The notes under the pieces are model-generated. The model did no database searches and was not told the origin of the DNA. It saw only the letters and a program-made list of their open reading frames with translations. 9,477 bases of DNA from Myxococcales bacterium (GTDB taxonomy: Bacteria; Myxococcota; Myxococcia; Myxococcales; Anaeromyxobacteraceae): NCBI GenBank assembly GCA_021784995.1, contig JAJYHA010000003.1, positions 1-9,477 on the forward strand. The letters are read 5' to 3'. Below are positions 1-8,670 of this stretch, piece by piece. The number at the start of each line of letters is the position of its first letter. Position 1 is the stretch's first letter. Position numbers and translations under genes: made by a program.

Positions 1-245
1 GGGCCGCTGCAGCCGCGGGCGCGCCAGGGCGGCGGCCACCGCGGCCAGGAGCAGGGTGCGCGCGGCGAAGAGGAGGACCTTCCGGAGGCGCAGGCGGCGC
101 TCCGTCTCGCGCCGCGCCCGCAGGATGAAGTCGAGGGCCGGGAAGGGCGCGGGCCGCGGCCGCCGCCGGAAGAGGAGGTGGACGGCGAGCGGCACCGCCG
201 CGGCGAGCAGCCCCCAGGCCAGCGCCGGATGGAGGAATGAGAGGC

Positions 246-249
<4 letters not shown>
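1..249 (-). CDS. BatA-type membrane protein, N-terminal part (runs off the left edge)
   Basis: Only the first 83 codons are in the window, starting at a GTG at 249-247. The start overlaps the stop of the DUF58 gene by four bases (GTGA), so translation is probably coupled. A GGGAG sequence lies about 11 bases upstream. The peptide begins SLSFLHPALAWGLLAAAVPL, followed by a short basic stretch (about residues 27-32), a charged Arg/Glu segment, and a second hydrophobic helix at about residues 59-75. This hydrophobic, basic, hydrophobic layout with the 'FLhP..l' opening is typical of the aerotolerance-regulator N-terminal (BatA, PF07584) domain. In that family two membrane helices precede a periplasmic von Willebrand A or similar domain. 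The VWA part would lie beyond position 1 and cannot be checked here. Its place directly after MoxR and DUF58 genes is the usual one for the family. Confidence 0.8.
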
Positions 250-1151
<902 letters not shown>

Positions 1152-1155
1152 CGCG

Positions 1156-1166
1156 CCCTCCCCTCC
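1156..1166 (-). promoter_or_regulatory. Ribosome binding site of the DUF58 gene
   Basis: On the minus strand GGAGGGGAGGG precedes the GTG start at 1151, with two overlapping GGAGG cores 5 and 10 bases from it. This is the best Shine-Dalgarno in the operon and fixes the start of the DUF58 gene despite its GTG codon. The 52-base MoxR-DUF58 gap holds nothing else I can recognise. Confidence 0.7.
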
Positions 1167-1203
1167 CCCCGGGCCGCCCGCCGCGGGCCCGCGCGGCGCG
1201 CGC

Positions 1204-2232
<1,029 letters not shown>

Positions 2233-2241
2233 GTTCCCCCC

Positions 2242-3840
2242 TCAGTTCCCGGCCAGGAGCTGCGCGAAGCGCCGCTCTCGGCCGGCCCTCTCGGCGTCGC
2301 CCGTCGCCTCGTAGGCGGCGGCGAGCCCGGCGTGGATCTCGGGGTCGAACGGGTCGACCGCGTTGGCCAGGAGCAGCTCGCGCTCGGCGGCCGCCCAGGA
2401 GCGGCGCTTCACCTGCAGCCGCGCCAGGTGGACGTGGAGCGCGGGGTAGCGCGGGTGGCGCCGCAGCGCCTCGACGAGCGCGCGCTCGGCCTCCCCGTCG
2501 CGGCCCGACATCATGGCGGCGAGCGCGAACCGGTCGGAGAGCACCGCGAACCCCTGCCCCGCCCGCGCCACGGCCTTCGCGTACTCGATCCGCGCCCCGG
2601 CCCACTTCCCCCGCTCGCGCAGGATCTCGCCCAGGCGCGCGAAGCCGCGCGCCCGCTCGTCGGGGATCTCCGCCCACTCGGAGTGCGCGCCGCCGTGCCG
2701 CGGGTCGTCCTTGAAGCGGAGCCGCGCCGCCTCGGCCGCGACCTCCGCCGGCGCCGGGCGCGCCAGCACCCAGCGCTTCCAGCCGGCCAGGAAGGCGTCG
2801 AAGCCCTCCCCGAGCGCCTCCGCCACGGCCCGCTCGGCGGGGACGCCGCGCGCGATCCGGTCGAGGACGCGGTTCATGAGCGCGCCGCCGCCCCGCTCCT
2901 GGAGCCAGCTCACCATCGACTCCACCTCGGCGAAGGCGAGCGCGGCCCGCTCCTGCGAGGGCAGCTTCGCCAGCGAGGGGTGCATCTGCGCGAGGCCGAC
3001 GAGCTCGCCCCGCCGCGTCGCCTCGCGCAGGCGCGCCGCGGCCGCCGCCGACATCTCGCCGCCCCGCCCCCTCCAGCGCGTCTCCGAGAACTTGGCGATG
3101 CCCTCGTGCAGCCAGACCGGCGTCCGGTTGCGGGTGCGGGCGGTGACCACGTAGTGGGTGTACTCGTGGGCGGCGGTGTCGAGCCACTCGTAGCCCTGCA
3201 CGAGCGCCCGCGGCGAGACCATCATCAGCTTGTCGAACTTGCAGAGCGCGATGGTGCCCGAGGTCTTGATCTCCTCCTCGGTGAGGGTGGAGAGGCGCGC
3301 CAGCTCGCGGGTGTCCCGCAGGATCTCGACCGTGACCTTCCCGGGCGCCGCCCAGCCCAGATCGTGCTCCAGGGCGACCCGCTGCGCCTCGAGCGCCTCC
3401 AGGACGTAGGGCACGAGCACCTCGTCCTTCCCCCGGGGGTAGGAGACGACGAAGTGCTCGCTCTCCGCGCGCGCGTGGTCGCGCGTCACCTCGCGCGCCG
3501 CCCGGGCCAGCGCCAGGTAGTCCACGGCGCCGGTGGACAGGCCGCTCCGCCCGAGGAGGTCCGCCGCCTCGGCGTAGCGCTGCTCGTGGAAGCGCACGAT
3601 CCCGGCCACCGCCTGCACGGCCGGGTCGTCCGGCTGCCCGGCGAGGAGCGGCGCCACGAGCCGCTCCGCCGCCGCGACGTCCTCGTCGTCGAGCGCGTCC
3701 ACGGCGCGGCGCAGCGCCGGGAGCTGGGCCGCGGGGGCGTCCGCCGTCGCGCCGTCCGCGCCCTGCGCCCCTCCCGCGCCGGCGCGGGAGGGCCCGCCCG
3801 CCAGGAGCGCCGCCAGCAGGATGGGGAGGACCGCTCTCAC
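2242..3840 (-). CDS. Exported HExxH metallopeptidase (peptidase MA-like) with TPR-type repeats
   Basis: A 532-residue protein starting at GTG 3840. The start overlaps the stop of the DUF4175 gene by four bases (GTGA), with a GAGGAG ribosome binding site 8 bases upstream. Residues 1-20 form a short basic-hydrophobic signal peptide (VRAVLPILLAALLAGG), so the enzyme is probably exported. A helical repeat-like segment (about 40-120) precedes the catalytic domain. The zinc motif HEYTH is at 225-229, and about 16 residues later comes WLHEGIAKFSE (243-253), whose Glu246 is the expected third zinc ligand. This spacing is that of gluzincins of the peptidase MA type (PF13485 class). Residues about 398-525 contain degenerate TPR-like helical pairs, suggesting a protein-binding arm. 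The substrate is unknown. The long open frame continues far upstream in the same frame, but codon context, signal peptide and overlap support this start. Confidence 0.85.
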   Translation of the reverse strand: MRAVLPILLAALLAGGPSRAGAGGAQGADGATADAPAAQLPALRRAVDALDDEDVAAAERLVAPLLAGQPDDPAVQAVAGIVRFHEQRYAEAADLLGRSGLSTGAVDYLALARAAREVTRDHARAESEHFVVSYPRGKDEVLVPYVLEALEAQRVALEHDLGWAAPGKVTVEILRDTRELARLSTLTEEEIKTSGTIALCKFDKLMMVSPRALVQGYEWLDTAAHEYTHYVVTARTRNRTPVWLHEGIAKFSETRWRGRGGEMSAAAAARLREATRRGELVGLAQMHPSLAKLPSQERAALAFAEVESMVSWLQERGGGALMNRVLDRIARGVPAERAVAEALGEGFDAFLAGWKRWVLARPAPAEVAAEAARLRFKDDPRHGGAHSEWAEIPDERARGFARLGEILRERGKWAGARIEYAKAVARAGQGFAVLSDRFALAAMMSGRDGEAERALVEALRRHPRYPALHVHLARLQVKRRSWAAAERELLLANAVDPFDPEIHAGLAAAYEATGDAERAGRERRFAQLLAGN

Positions 3841-6800
3841 CTCACCAGCTCCTCGTAGTAGTGCTGCACGTCGCCACGGTACGGCTCCGGCGCGCCCTGC
3901 TTCATGGCGTCGAGCAGGTCCTTGCGGAACTCGTCGGGAACCTTGTACCGGTCCGCGCCCGGGATCTCGACCTTCTCGCGCGCGGCCTCGAGGCCCTCCC
4001 CCTCCCGTCCCTCCGGGTCCTCCCCGAAGGGGAAGGGGAAGGCCGGTCCGCTGCCCTCCCGGGCGTTCCGGGCCGCGTCCTCCATGCCCTTGCGGAACCG
4101 CTCCAGGCCGTCCAGGGCGTCCCGCTGCTCCCCGTGGCCGCGCTGCGGGTTCCGCTGCGCCAGCTCGCCCTGCGCGCGCTGCATGTGGCGCTGCGCGCCG
4201 CCCAGCAGCTCGCCCGCCCTGGGCGGGAAGAGGGGCGCCTGCTGCGAGAGCTGGTCGAGCTTCTGCCGCAGGTCGTTCGCCTCGCGCTCGAGCTGCCCCT
4301 GCCGCTGCGCCAGCTGCCCCATCCGCTGCTGGTCGCGCTCCGGCAGCACGGTGCGCGGATCGGGGAACATCCGCTCCAGCTCGTCGCGGATCTGGCGCGC
4401 CGGACCGAGCGCCGCCTGGGCGTGCCGCTGCGCGTCGCGCAGGTCGTGCGCGTCCTTCATCCGGAGCTGCGGGTAGTGCTCGGCCAGGAAGGCGTCGTCC
4501 TGCAGCCCCACGGCCAGCCGCTGGAGGGGGCCGAGGGTCCGCCGCACCGTCTCCAGCGACGCGTCGAGGTCGCGCCCGTGCAGCGCCTTCCGCAGGTCCT
4601 CGAGCCGGTCGCGGGCCTGCGCGAAGTCCTCCTCGGAGCGGGCCGAGAGCCCCCTCTCCGCCTGCTGCAGCTCCGCGCGCGCCCCGGCCGCCAGCTGCTC
4701 CAGCCGGCGCACCGTCCCCTCGAGCTGGCGGAGCCGCTGGGCCACGCGCTGGCGGTACTCGCCGCGGAGCTGATCGGTCTCGCGCGCCAGCTCCTCCTGG
4801 CGCCCCTGCACCTCGTCGAGCTGCCGCCGGAAGGCGGCCAGCTCCCGCGCCAGGGGCGCGTTCCGCTCGCCCGGGCGCCCGGCGGTGCGCTCGAGTGAGG
4901 AGAGCAGCTCCTGCATGGTGTTGCCGAGCTGGTCGAGCGCCTTCAGGGCGCCCTCCACGTCGCCCGCGGCCAGCTTCCGCGCCACCTCGTCCACGTTCGC
5001 CACGGCGTCCCTCGAGCGGGAGAGCTCGGCCACCGCCTCGCGGTTCATGTGCTCGTCGCCCATGCCCCTGGCCAGCTCCGCCATGCGGCGCATCACCTCC
5101 TGCATGCGCGCCCTCATGCGCGCCACCTCGGCCAGCAGCTCCCTCCTCCGCGCGTCGGTGGGGGCCTGCCGGTAGCGCTCCATCAGGTCCGCCAGGTCGC
5201 GGCGGCGCGCGGCGAGGTCCCTCGCCGTCCGTACCAGGTCGTCGGCGCGCTGCTGGTCGAAGAGCTGCTCCAGGTAGAGGACGTCCTTCTCGAGCTCGCG
5301 GTCGAGCTGCCGGTCCAGCTCGGCCACGCGTCCCACCAGCGCCGCGAGCCCCGGCTGGCGGGAGCCCGGCAGGCGGGAGAGCGTGCCCCGCGCGGCGGTG
5401 AGGCTCGCCTCGAGCGGCGCGATCCCGCCCGCCGCGTTCTCCAGCGCGGGCGCCAGCTGCCGGGGCGCGGCGCGGTCGCGGCGCAGCTCGCGCGCCACGG
5501 TGCGGAGCCCCTGGTGCAGCGCGCGCGTCCGGCCGTCGAGCACGCTCGCCTGCGCCACCCGCTGCGGCGTCCACCCGGAGGGCGGACGCACCCCACCCTC
5601 CTGGCCGGCGGCCGCCGGCTCGTCGAAGAGCCCGAGCCGGTCGCCCAGCAGCGCCACCATCTCCTCCCAGAGCCGCTGGGCCTTGGCGAGCGCCGCCCGG
5701 TGGTGCTCGGCCTCGCTGTAGATCTTGACGGCGTGGGTGGCCGAGGCGGCGCGCTTGGGCCCGGAGACGGTGTCGCCGTCGGTCACCTCGAGCCAGTAGA
5801 GGAGCCGCTCGCCCTCGGCGAGGCGCAGCGGCGCCAGGTCGAGCTCGAGGCTCCCCGCCTCGCGGCGCGAGGCGCCGTCGAAGGCGCGCAGCCGGTCCCG
5901 GCGCTCCTCCCCCTGCTCCGGGCGCGTGACGAGCGTGAGGTCGCCGAGGCCGACGTCGTCGGAGGCCATCCACTCGACGTGAACGCGCGCCCGCCCGTCC
6001 ACCTCCACCTCCTGCTCCGGCGCGGTGATGCGGACCTCGGGGTAGGCGTCGGGCTCGACGGTGATGGGCAGCGGCGGCCCCTCGGCCACGAGCCGCCGCC
6101 GGCTCGTGAAGCGGAAGCGATAGGTGCCGCCCTCCTCCAGGACGAAGCGGCCCGACAGCCCGCGGCCGTTCCGCACCGAGAGCTCGTAGATCCGCGGTCC
6201 CCGCGCGGGCGTCCCCGGGGCCGCGGGCTCGATGGCGATCTCGGCGCCGGCGACGACGCGGTCGGCGCGGGTCTCGAGCCGCACCTCGGTGCCCTTCGGC
6301 GCGCTGATCTCGCCGCCCGTGCCGGAGAGCGTCCGGGGCTCCCGCCGCGTGTAGGCCGGGTAGACGTAGGTGAGCTGCACGTCGCCGGTGATCGGCTCGG
6401 AGCGCCGGACCACCGGCGACCCGCCGGCGCCGGTGAGGCGCCGCCAGCCGGCGGCGAGCGTCCTGGGCGCGACCAGCGCCGCGGCCGCCGCGACGGCGAG
6501 CACGACCGCCATCGCGCCGGCGCCGCGGCGCGCCGGGGTGGCCGGGAAGGCCGCGCGGAGATCGAGGGCGCCCAGGCGCTCCGCCGTCCACCGCGCGTGC
6601 GCGTCCATGAGCGCGACGCTGTAGCGGCCCGTCCGCCGCGCCTCCTCGTACTCCTCCTCCAGCTCCACCGCGGAGAGGAGGTCGTCGCGAAGGGCCGGCG
6701 CACGCTCGCCCAGGCTCCGGGCGACTGCGATCGGGCTCGAGGCGCGCCGCGTGACCACCAGCGCCGCCCAGGTGAGCGCCGCCAGGGCGGTGATGGCGGC

Positions 6801-6989
6801 CAGCGCGAGGGTGACCTGGCGCAGCACCGGCGGCGACCCCCAGCCGGCCCCCAGGAGCGCCGCGCCGAGCAGCAGCCAGGCGAGCACGCCCGCCGCCCCG
6901 AACCCCAGGGCGGCGCCGAGGACGATCCACCCCTGCCTGCGCCGGGCCCCGTCGAGGACCCGCGCGATGTCGGAGTGGGCGATCGCCAT
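3837..6989 (-). CDS. DUF4175-type membrane-anchored coiled-coil protein
   Basis: About 1050 residues from the ATG at 6989. There are three hydrophobic helices (about 21-49, 58-80, 157-174). A Val/Thr/Arg-rich, probably beta-sandwich region follows (about 190-430). A very long Gln/Arg/Glu/Leu-rich helical region then runs to about residue 950 and should form coiled coil. The last 44 residues (1007-1050) form a compact motif, VEIPGADRYK, then FRKDLLDAMK and HYYEELVR, which looks conserved and functional. The layout fits DUF4175 (PF13779/TIGR02302-like) proteins, for which no reaction is known, and no catalytic motif is visible. It is the first gene of the MoxR operon and couples to the peptidase gene. 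An alternative ATG at 7022 adds 11 residues, but those codons (GCT, CCT, TGT, TGT) lack the GC-rich third positions of the rest, and neither start has a good ribosome binding site. Confidence 0.75.
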   Translation of the reverse strand: MAIAHSDIARVLDGARRRQGWIVLGAALGFGAAGVLAWLLLGAALLGAGWGSPPVLRQVTLALAAITALAALTWAALVVTRRASSPIAVARSLGERAPALRDDLLSAVELEEEYEEARRTGRYSVALMDAHARWTAERLGALDLRAAFPATPARRGAGAMAVVLAVAAAAALVAPRTLAAGWRRLTGAGGSPVVRRSEPITGDVQLTYVYPAYTRREPRTLSGTGGEISAPKGTEVRLETRADRVVAGAEIAIEPAAPGTPARGPRIYELSVRNGRGLSGRFVLEEGGTYRFRFTSRRRLVAEGPPLPITVEPDAYPEVRITAPEQEVEVDGRARVHVEWMASDDVGLGDLTLVTRPEQGEERRDRLRAFDGASRREAGSLELDLAPLRLAEGERLLYWLEVTDGDTVSGPKRAASATHAVKIYSEAEHHRAALAKAQRLWEEMVALLGDRLGLFDEPAAAGQEGGVRPPSGWTPQRVAQASVLDGRTRALHQGLRTVARELRRDRAAPRQLAPALENAAGGIAPLEASLTAARGTLSRLPGSRQPGLAALVGRVAELDRQLDRELEKDVLYLEQLFDQQRADDLVRTARDLAARRRDLADLMERYRQAPTDARRRELLAEVARMRARMQEVMRRMAELARGMGDEHMNREAVAELSRSRDAVANVDEVARKLAAGDVEGALKALDQLGNTMQELLSSLERTAGRPGERNAPLARELAAFRRQLDEVQGRQEELARETDQLRGEYRQRVAQRLRQLEGTVRRLEQLAAGARAELQQAERGLSARSEEDFAQARDRLEDLRKALHGRDLDASLETVRRTLGPLQRLAVGLQDDAFLAEHYPQLRMKDAHDLRDAQRHAQAALGPARQIRDELERMFPDPRTVLPERDQQRMGQLAQRQGQLEREANDLRQKLDQLSQQAPLFPPRAGELLGGAQRHMQRAQGELAQRNPQRGHGEQRDALDGLERFRKGMEDAARNAREGSGPAFPFPFGEDPEGREGEGLEAAREKVEIPGADRYKVPDEFRKDLLDAMKQGAPEPYRGDVQHYYEELVR

Positions 6990-7039
6990 CGTGAGACAGG
7001 AACAGGCAGGCAGGCCAGCCATTCCGGCCCGTACGGCTC

Positions 7040-7067
7040 AACATACTACGGCGCCGGGGGTTTTCCA
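7040..7067 (-). promoter_or_regulatory. Possible sigma70-type promoter for the DUF4175-MoxR operon
   Basis: In the 63-97 base gap before the DUF4175 gene the minus strand reads TGGAAA (7067-7062), a 16-base spacer, then TATGTT (7045-7040). Each hexamer matches 4 of 6 consensus bases. It is the only AT-rich patch in the gap. Transcription would begin near 7033, leaving a very short leader for the ATG at 7022 or about 44 bases for the ATG at 6989. The match is modest and could be chance. Confidence 0.3.
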
Positions 7068-7085
7068 GGCGGCCCGCCGCCGCGC

Positions 7086-8342
7086 CTACTTCCGCTCCAG
7101 CTCGGAGAGGATGCCGTCCAGGTCCTCGTCGGCGTCGTCGATGGCGAGCACTCCCTCCTCGGTGGCGGAGGGGCTCCGTGCCTCGTCCTTTTGCCTGTCC
7201 GGGGCGGGCCGGCTGGGGGCGGCCGGGCGGGTGGCTGGCCGGGCGGCCGGGACCGGGGCACGCGGTCCGGGCGGCTTCGGCGCGGACACCGGCGCGGGCA
7301 GCGGCGAGCGCTCCGGCTCGGCGGCGGCCGGCTCCGGGGCGGCGGCCGAGGGCAGGAACCAGTCGGTCCGCGACTCCATCCACTCCCGGTAGCGGGAGAA
7401 GGTCCAGCACCCCTCGTGGCCCCCCGTCTCGAGCGCGGTGGCGACCTTGTGGAAGTGGCCCTGCCGCACGATGGAGCGCACCTGCGTGGTGGCGAGCAGC
7501 ACCTCGCACACGGGCGCGCGCACGCCGCGCTCCGGCCACCAGTGGAGCCGCTGCGTGACGACGGCCACCAGGGAGTCGGCGAGCTGCGCGCAGACGCCGG
7601 GCTGGATCTCGGCCGGGAAGGCCGAGACGATGCGCGCCAGCGCCTCGCCCGCGGTGGCGGAGTGGAGCGTGGTCAGCACGAGGTGGCCCGTCTCGGCCGC
7701 GGCCAGCGTGAGGCGCATCGACTCCGGATCGCGCACCTCGCCCACCATGAGCAGGTCGGCGTCCTCGCGCAGCGCGTCGCGCAGCCCCTGCTCGAAGGAG
7801 GGCGTGTCGCGCCCCACCTCGCGCTGGCGGATGAGCGCCAGGCGCGGCACCAGCGTGTACTCGATGGGGCTCTCGATGGTGACCACGTGGCGGCGCTCGG
7901 TGCGGTTCACCTCCTCGATCAGCGCCGCCAGCGTGGAGGACTTCCCCGAGCCGGTGGGCCCGCTCACGATGACGAGGCCGTGCGTGGCCTGGGCGATGCG
8001 CCTGAGGTCGGGGTGGAGGTTGAGCCGCTCGATGGAGGCCTGGAAGGGCGAGAGCAGGCGGATGGCGAGGCCCACGCCGCGCGCGGTGCAGAGGGCGTTG
8101 ATGCGGCACCGGACCCCGCGCATGGTCCTGGCGAGGTCGGCCGAGCGGCGCTCGAGGAAGGCCTCCCACGCCTCGCCCTCGAGGAGGCTGCGGAGGATTG
8201 CGCCGAGAGCGTCGGCCGTGACCGGCTCGCCCACCGTCCGGAGTTGGCCGCGCACGCGCATCGCGGGCGGCAAGCCGGGCTCCAGGTGGATGTCGCTCGC
8301 GCCGGCGGCCCGGGCGGCGTCTACGAGGGGGTCGAGGCTCAT
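7086..8342 (-). CDS. PilT/PilU-like type IV pilus-class secretion ATPase with a Pro/Ala-rich tail
   Basis: A 418-residue ATPase of the PilT/GspE superfamily. The N-terminal PAS-like domain contains GASDIHL (14-20) and VRGQLR. Catalytic motifs are Walker A GPTGSGKS (128-135), an Asp-box-like TIESPIEY (155-162), Walker B DLLMVGEVRD (196-205) and a His box TGHLVLTTLH (218-227). The stretch around 285-315 aligns with PilT 'AIRNLIREGK...GMQTF', here VRSIVRQGHFHK and GCWTF, so it is nearer to PilT/PilU than to GspE/PilB. Odd points are Ser158 where PilT has Asp, the changed EGK, and an extra tail from about 331. The tail is Pro/Ala-rich and ends in an acidic helix (about 398-418). A PilT role in pilus retraction, or in a related motility/adhesion machine, is inferred. 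ATG 8342 is the only possible start (an in-frame TGA lies just upstream). No ribosome binding site is seen. Confidence 0.9.
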   Translation of the reverse strand: MSLDPLVDAARAAGASDIHLEPGLPPAMRVRGQLRTVGEPVTADALGAILRSLLEGEAWEAFLERRSADLARTMRGVRCRINALCTARGVGLAIRLLSPFQASIERLNLHPDLRRIAQATHGLVIVSGPTGSGKSSTLAALIEEVNRTERRHVVTIESPIEYTLVPRLALIRQREVGRDTPSFEQGLRDALREDADLLMVGEVRDPESMRLTLAAAETGHLVLTTLHSATAGEALARIVSAFPAEIQPGVCAQLADSLVAVVTQRLHWWPERGVRAPVCEVLLATTQVRSIVRQGHFHKVATALETGGHEGCWTFSRYREWMESRTDWFLPSAAAPEPAAAEPERSPLPAPVSAPKPPGPRAPVPAARPATRPAAPSRPAPDRQKDEARSPSATEEGVLAIDDADEDLDGILSELERK

Positions 8343-8348
8343 CGAAGG

Positions 8349-8354
8349 ATCATA
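8349..8354 (-). promoter_or_regulatory. -10-like element giving a possible leaderless start of the PilT-like gene
   Basis: The minus strand reads TATGAT (5 of 6 match to TATAAT), then six bases, then the ATG of the PilT-like gene. The expected transcription start is therefore the A of the ATG itself. No Shine-Dalgarno is present upstream of this gene, which agrees with a leaderless message. The -35 region (about 8372-8377) does not resemble consensus, so an activator or another sigma factor would be needed. Confidence 0.35.
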
Positions 8355-8384
8355 CCGGGAGCTGCTGTTATCGACCCTTCATGA

Positions 8385-8398
8385 CGCGACGCGTCGCG
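8385..8398. repeat. 14-bp perfect palindrome
   Basis: CGCGACGCGTCGCG reads the same on both strands and lies 43 bases upstream of the PilT-like start, near the expected -35 region. It could be a dimeric regulator's operator. In GC-rich DNA such a palindrome can also arise by chance. Confidence 0.6.
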
Positions 8399-8450
8399 GC
8401 GCGCCAAGTTTTCGCTCCTCCGTAACGGCGGGGTAAAGACCGGCAATCTT

Positions 8451-8470
8451 TGCGCGGCCTTGCGCGGCCT
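8451..8470. repeat. Tandem duplication of a 10-bp unit
   Basis: TGCGCGGCCT occurs twice with no gap, and is followed by TGGTCGTGTT, which keeps only part of the pattern. A 10-bp period places both copies on the same DNA face. It abuts the nested dyad that begins at 8472. Confidence 0.7.
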
Positions 8471-8471
8471 T

Positions 8472-8506
8472 GGTCGTGTTACGATCACGTGACGTCGAAC
8501 ACGACC
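8472..8506. promoter_or_regulatory. Nested inverted repeat, candidate operator between divergent genes
   Basis: Perfect 9-bp arms GGTCGTGTT (8472-8480) and AACACGACC (8498-8506) enclose 17 bases. Within these lies the perfect palindrome TCACGTGA (8485-8492), centred half a base from the centre of the outer arms. A GACGTC palindrome (8491-8496) overlaps it. There is no following T-run and the flanking genes diverge, so a terminator is unlikely. A binding site for a regulator of one or both genes is the better reading. The protein is not known. Confidence 0.45.
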
Positions 8507-8670
8507 TGGACGCCATGCGTCAAGTCGTTGAAATACAAGCGCCATTTCCCGATTCCACGCATTCACTTTTAGTCCCACATAGGCGCACAGCCATGGGCAT
8601 GGTCGTTGCCAGGATCCGGAATTTCACGCCGAGATAAGGCTCGCCGACTGCGTCTCCTCGGGGGAACCGC

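Larger units (their letters stand above)
8343..8670. other. Divergent intergenic region between the PilT-like and cytochrome genes
   Basis: A 328-base stretch without a believable gene, clearly poorer in GC than its flanks. Reading frames here lack the GC-rich third positions of the neighbouring genes. It holds, left to right: a -10-like hexamer, a 14-bp palindrome (8385-8398), a 10-bp tandem duplication (8451-8470) and a nested dyad (8472-8506), each listed separately. The right half (8507-8660) has only small inverted repeats, for example CCATGGGCATGG at 8591-8602, and no clear promoter for the cytochrome. A weak candidate is TTTCCC (8545) / TTTAGT (8568) with 17 bases between. The leader could therefore be up to about 100 bases long. 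Confidence 0.8.

Noticed and set aside
7000..7019. An (AGGC)n/(CCTG)n tetranucleotide run near the DUF4175 start, as a phase-variable tract.
   Set aside because: There are only about three repeat units, too few for frequent slippage, and it probably lies outside the coding part.
7068..7081. A GGCGGC-CC-GCCGCC hairpin just after the PilT-like stop, as a terminator.
   Set aside because: The loop is only two bases and no T-run follows on the minus strand. Such GC inverted repeats are common in this composition.
2242..8169. A minus-strand frame open for nearly 2000 codons, spanning the peptidase, DUF4175 and PilT-like genes.
   Set aside because: Only its last 532 codons show protein features. 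The rest is Arg/Gly/Ala/Pro-rich shadow caused by scarce stop codons in GC-rich DNA.
8339..8578. A 79-codon minus-strand frame whose stop overlaps the PilT-like start as ATGA.
   Set aside because: Its codons (CTA, AAA, AAT, GTA, TTT, CAA, CGA) are unlike the GC-rich third positions of real genes here. It starts at GTG, shows no domain, and covers the dyad and repeats. The overlap is probably chance.
8581..8615. Resemblance to a GEMM riboswitch (GCGCACAGCC ... CGTTGCC) upstream of the cytochrome. This was considered because such riboswitches control cytochromes in related bacteria.
   Set aside because: The defining GGCAAACC...GAAA...GACGCAAAGCC half is missing, and CGCACAGCC differs from the conserved CGCAAAGCC. 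A covariance-model search (Rfam GEMM) would settle it.
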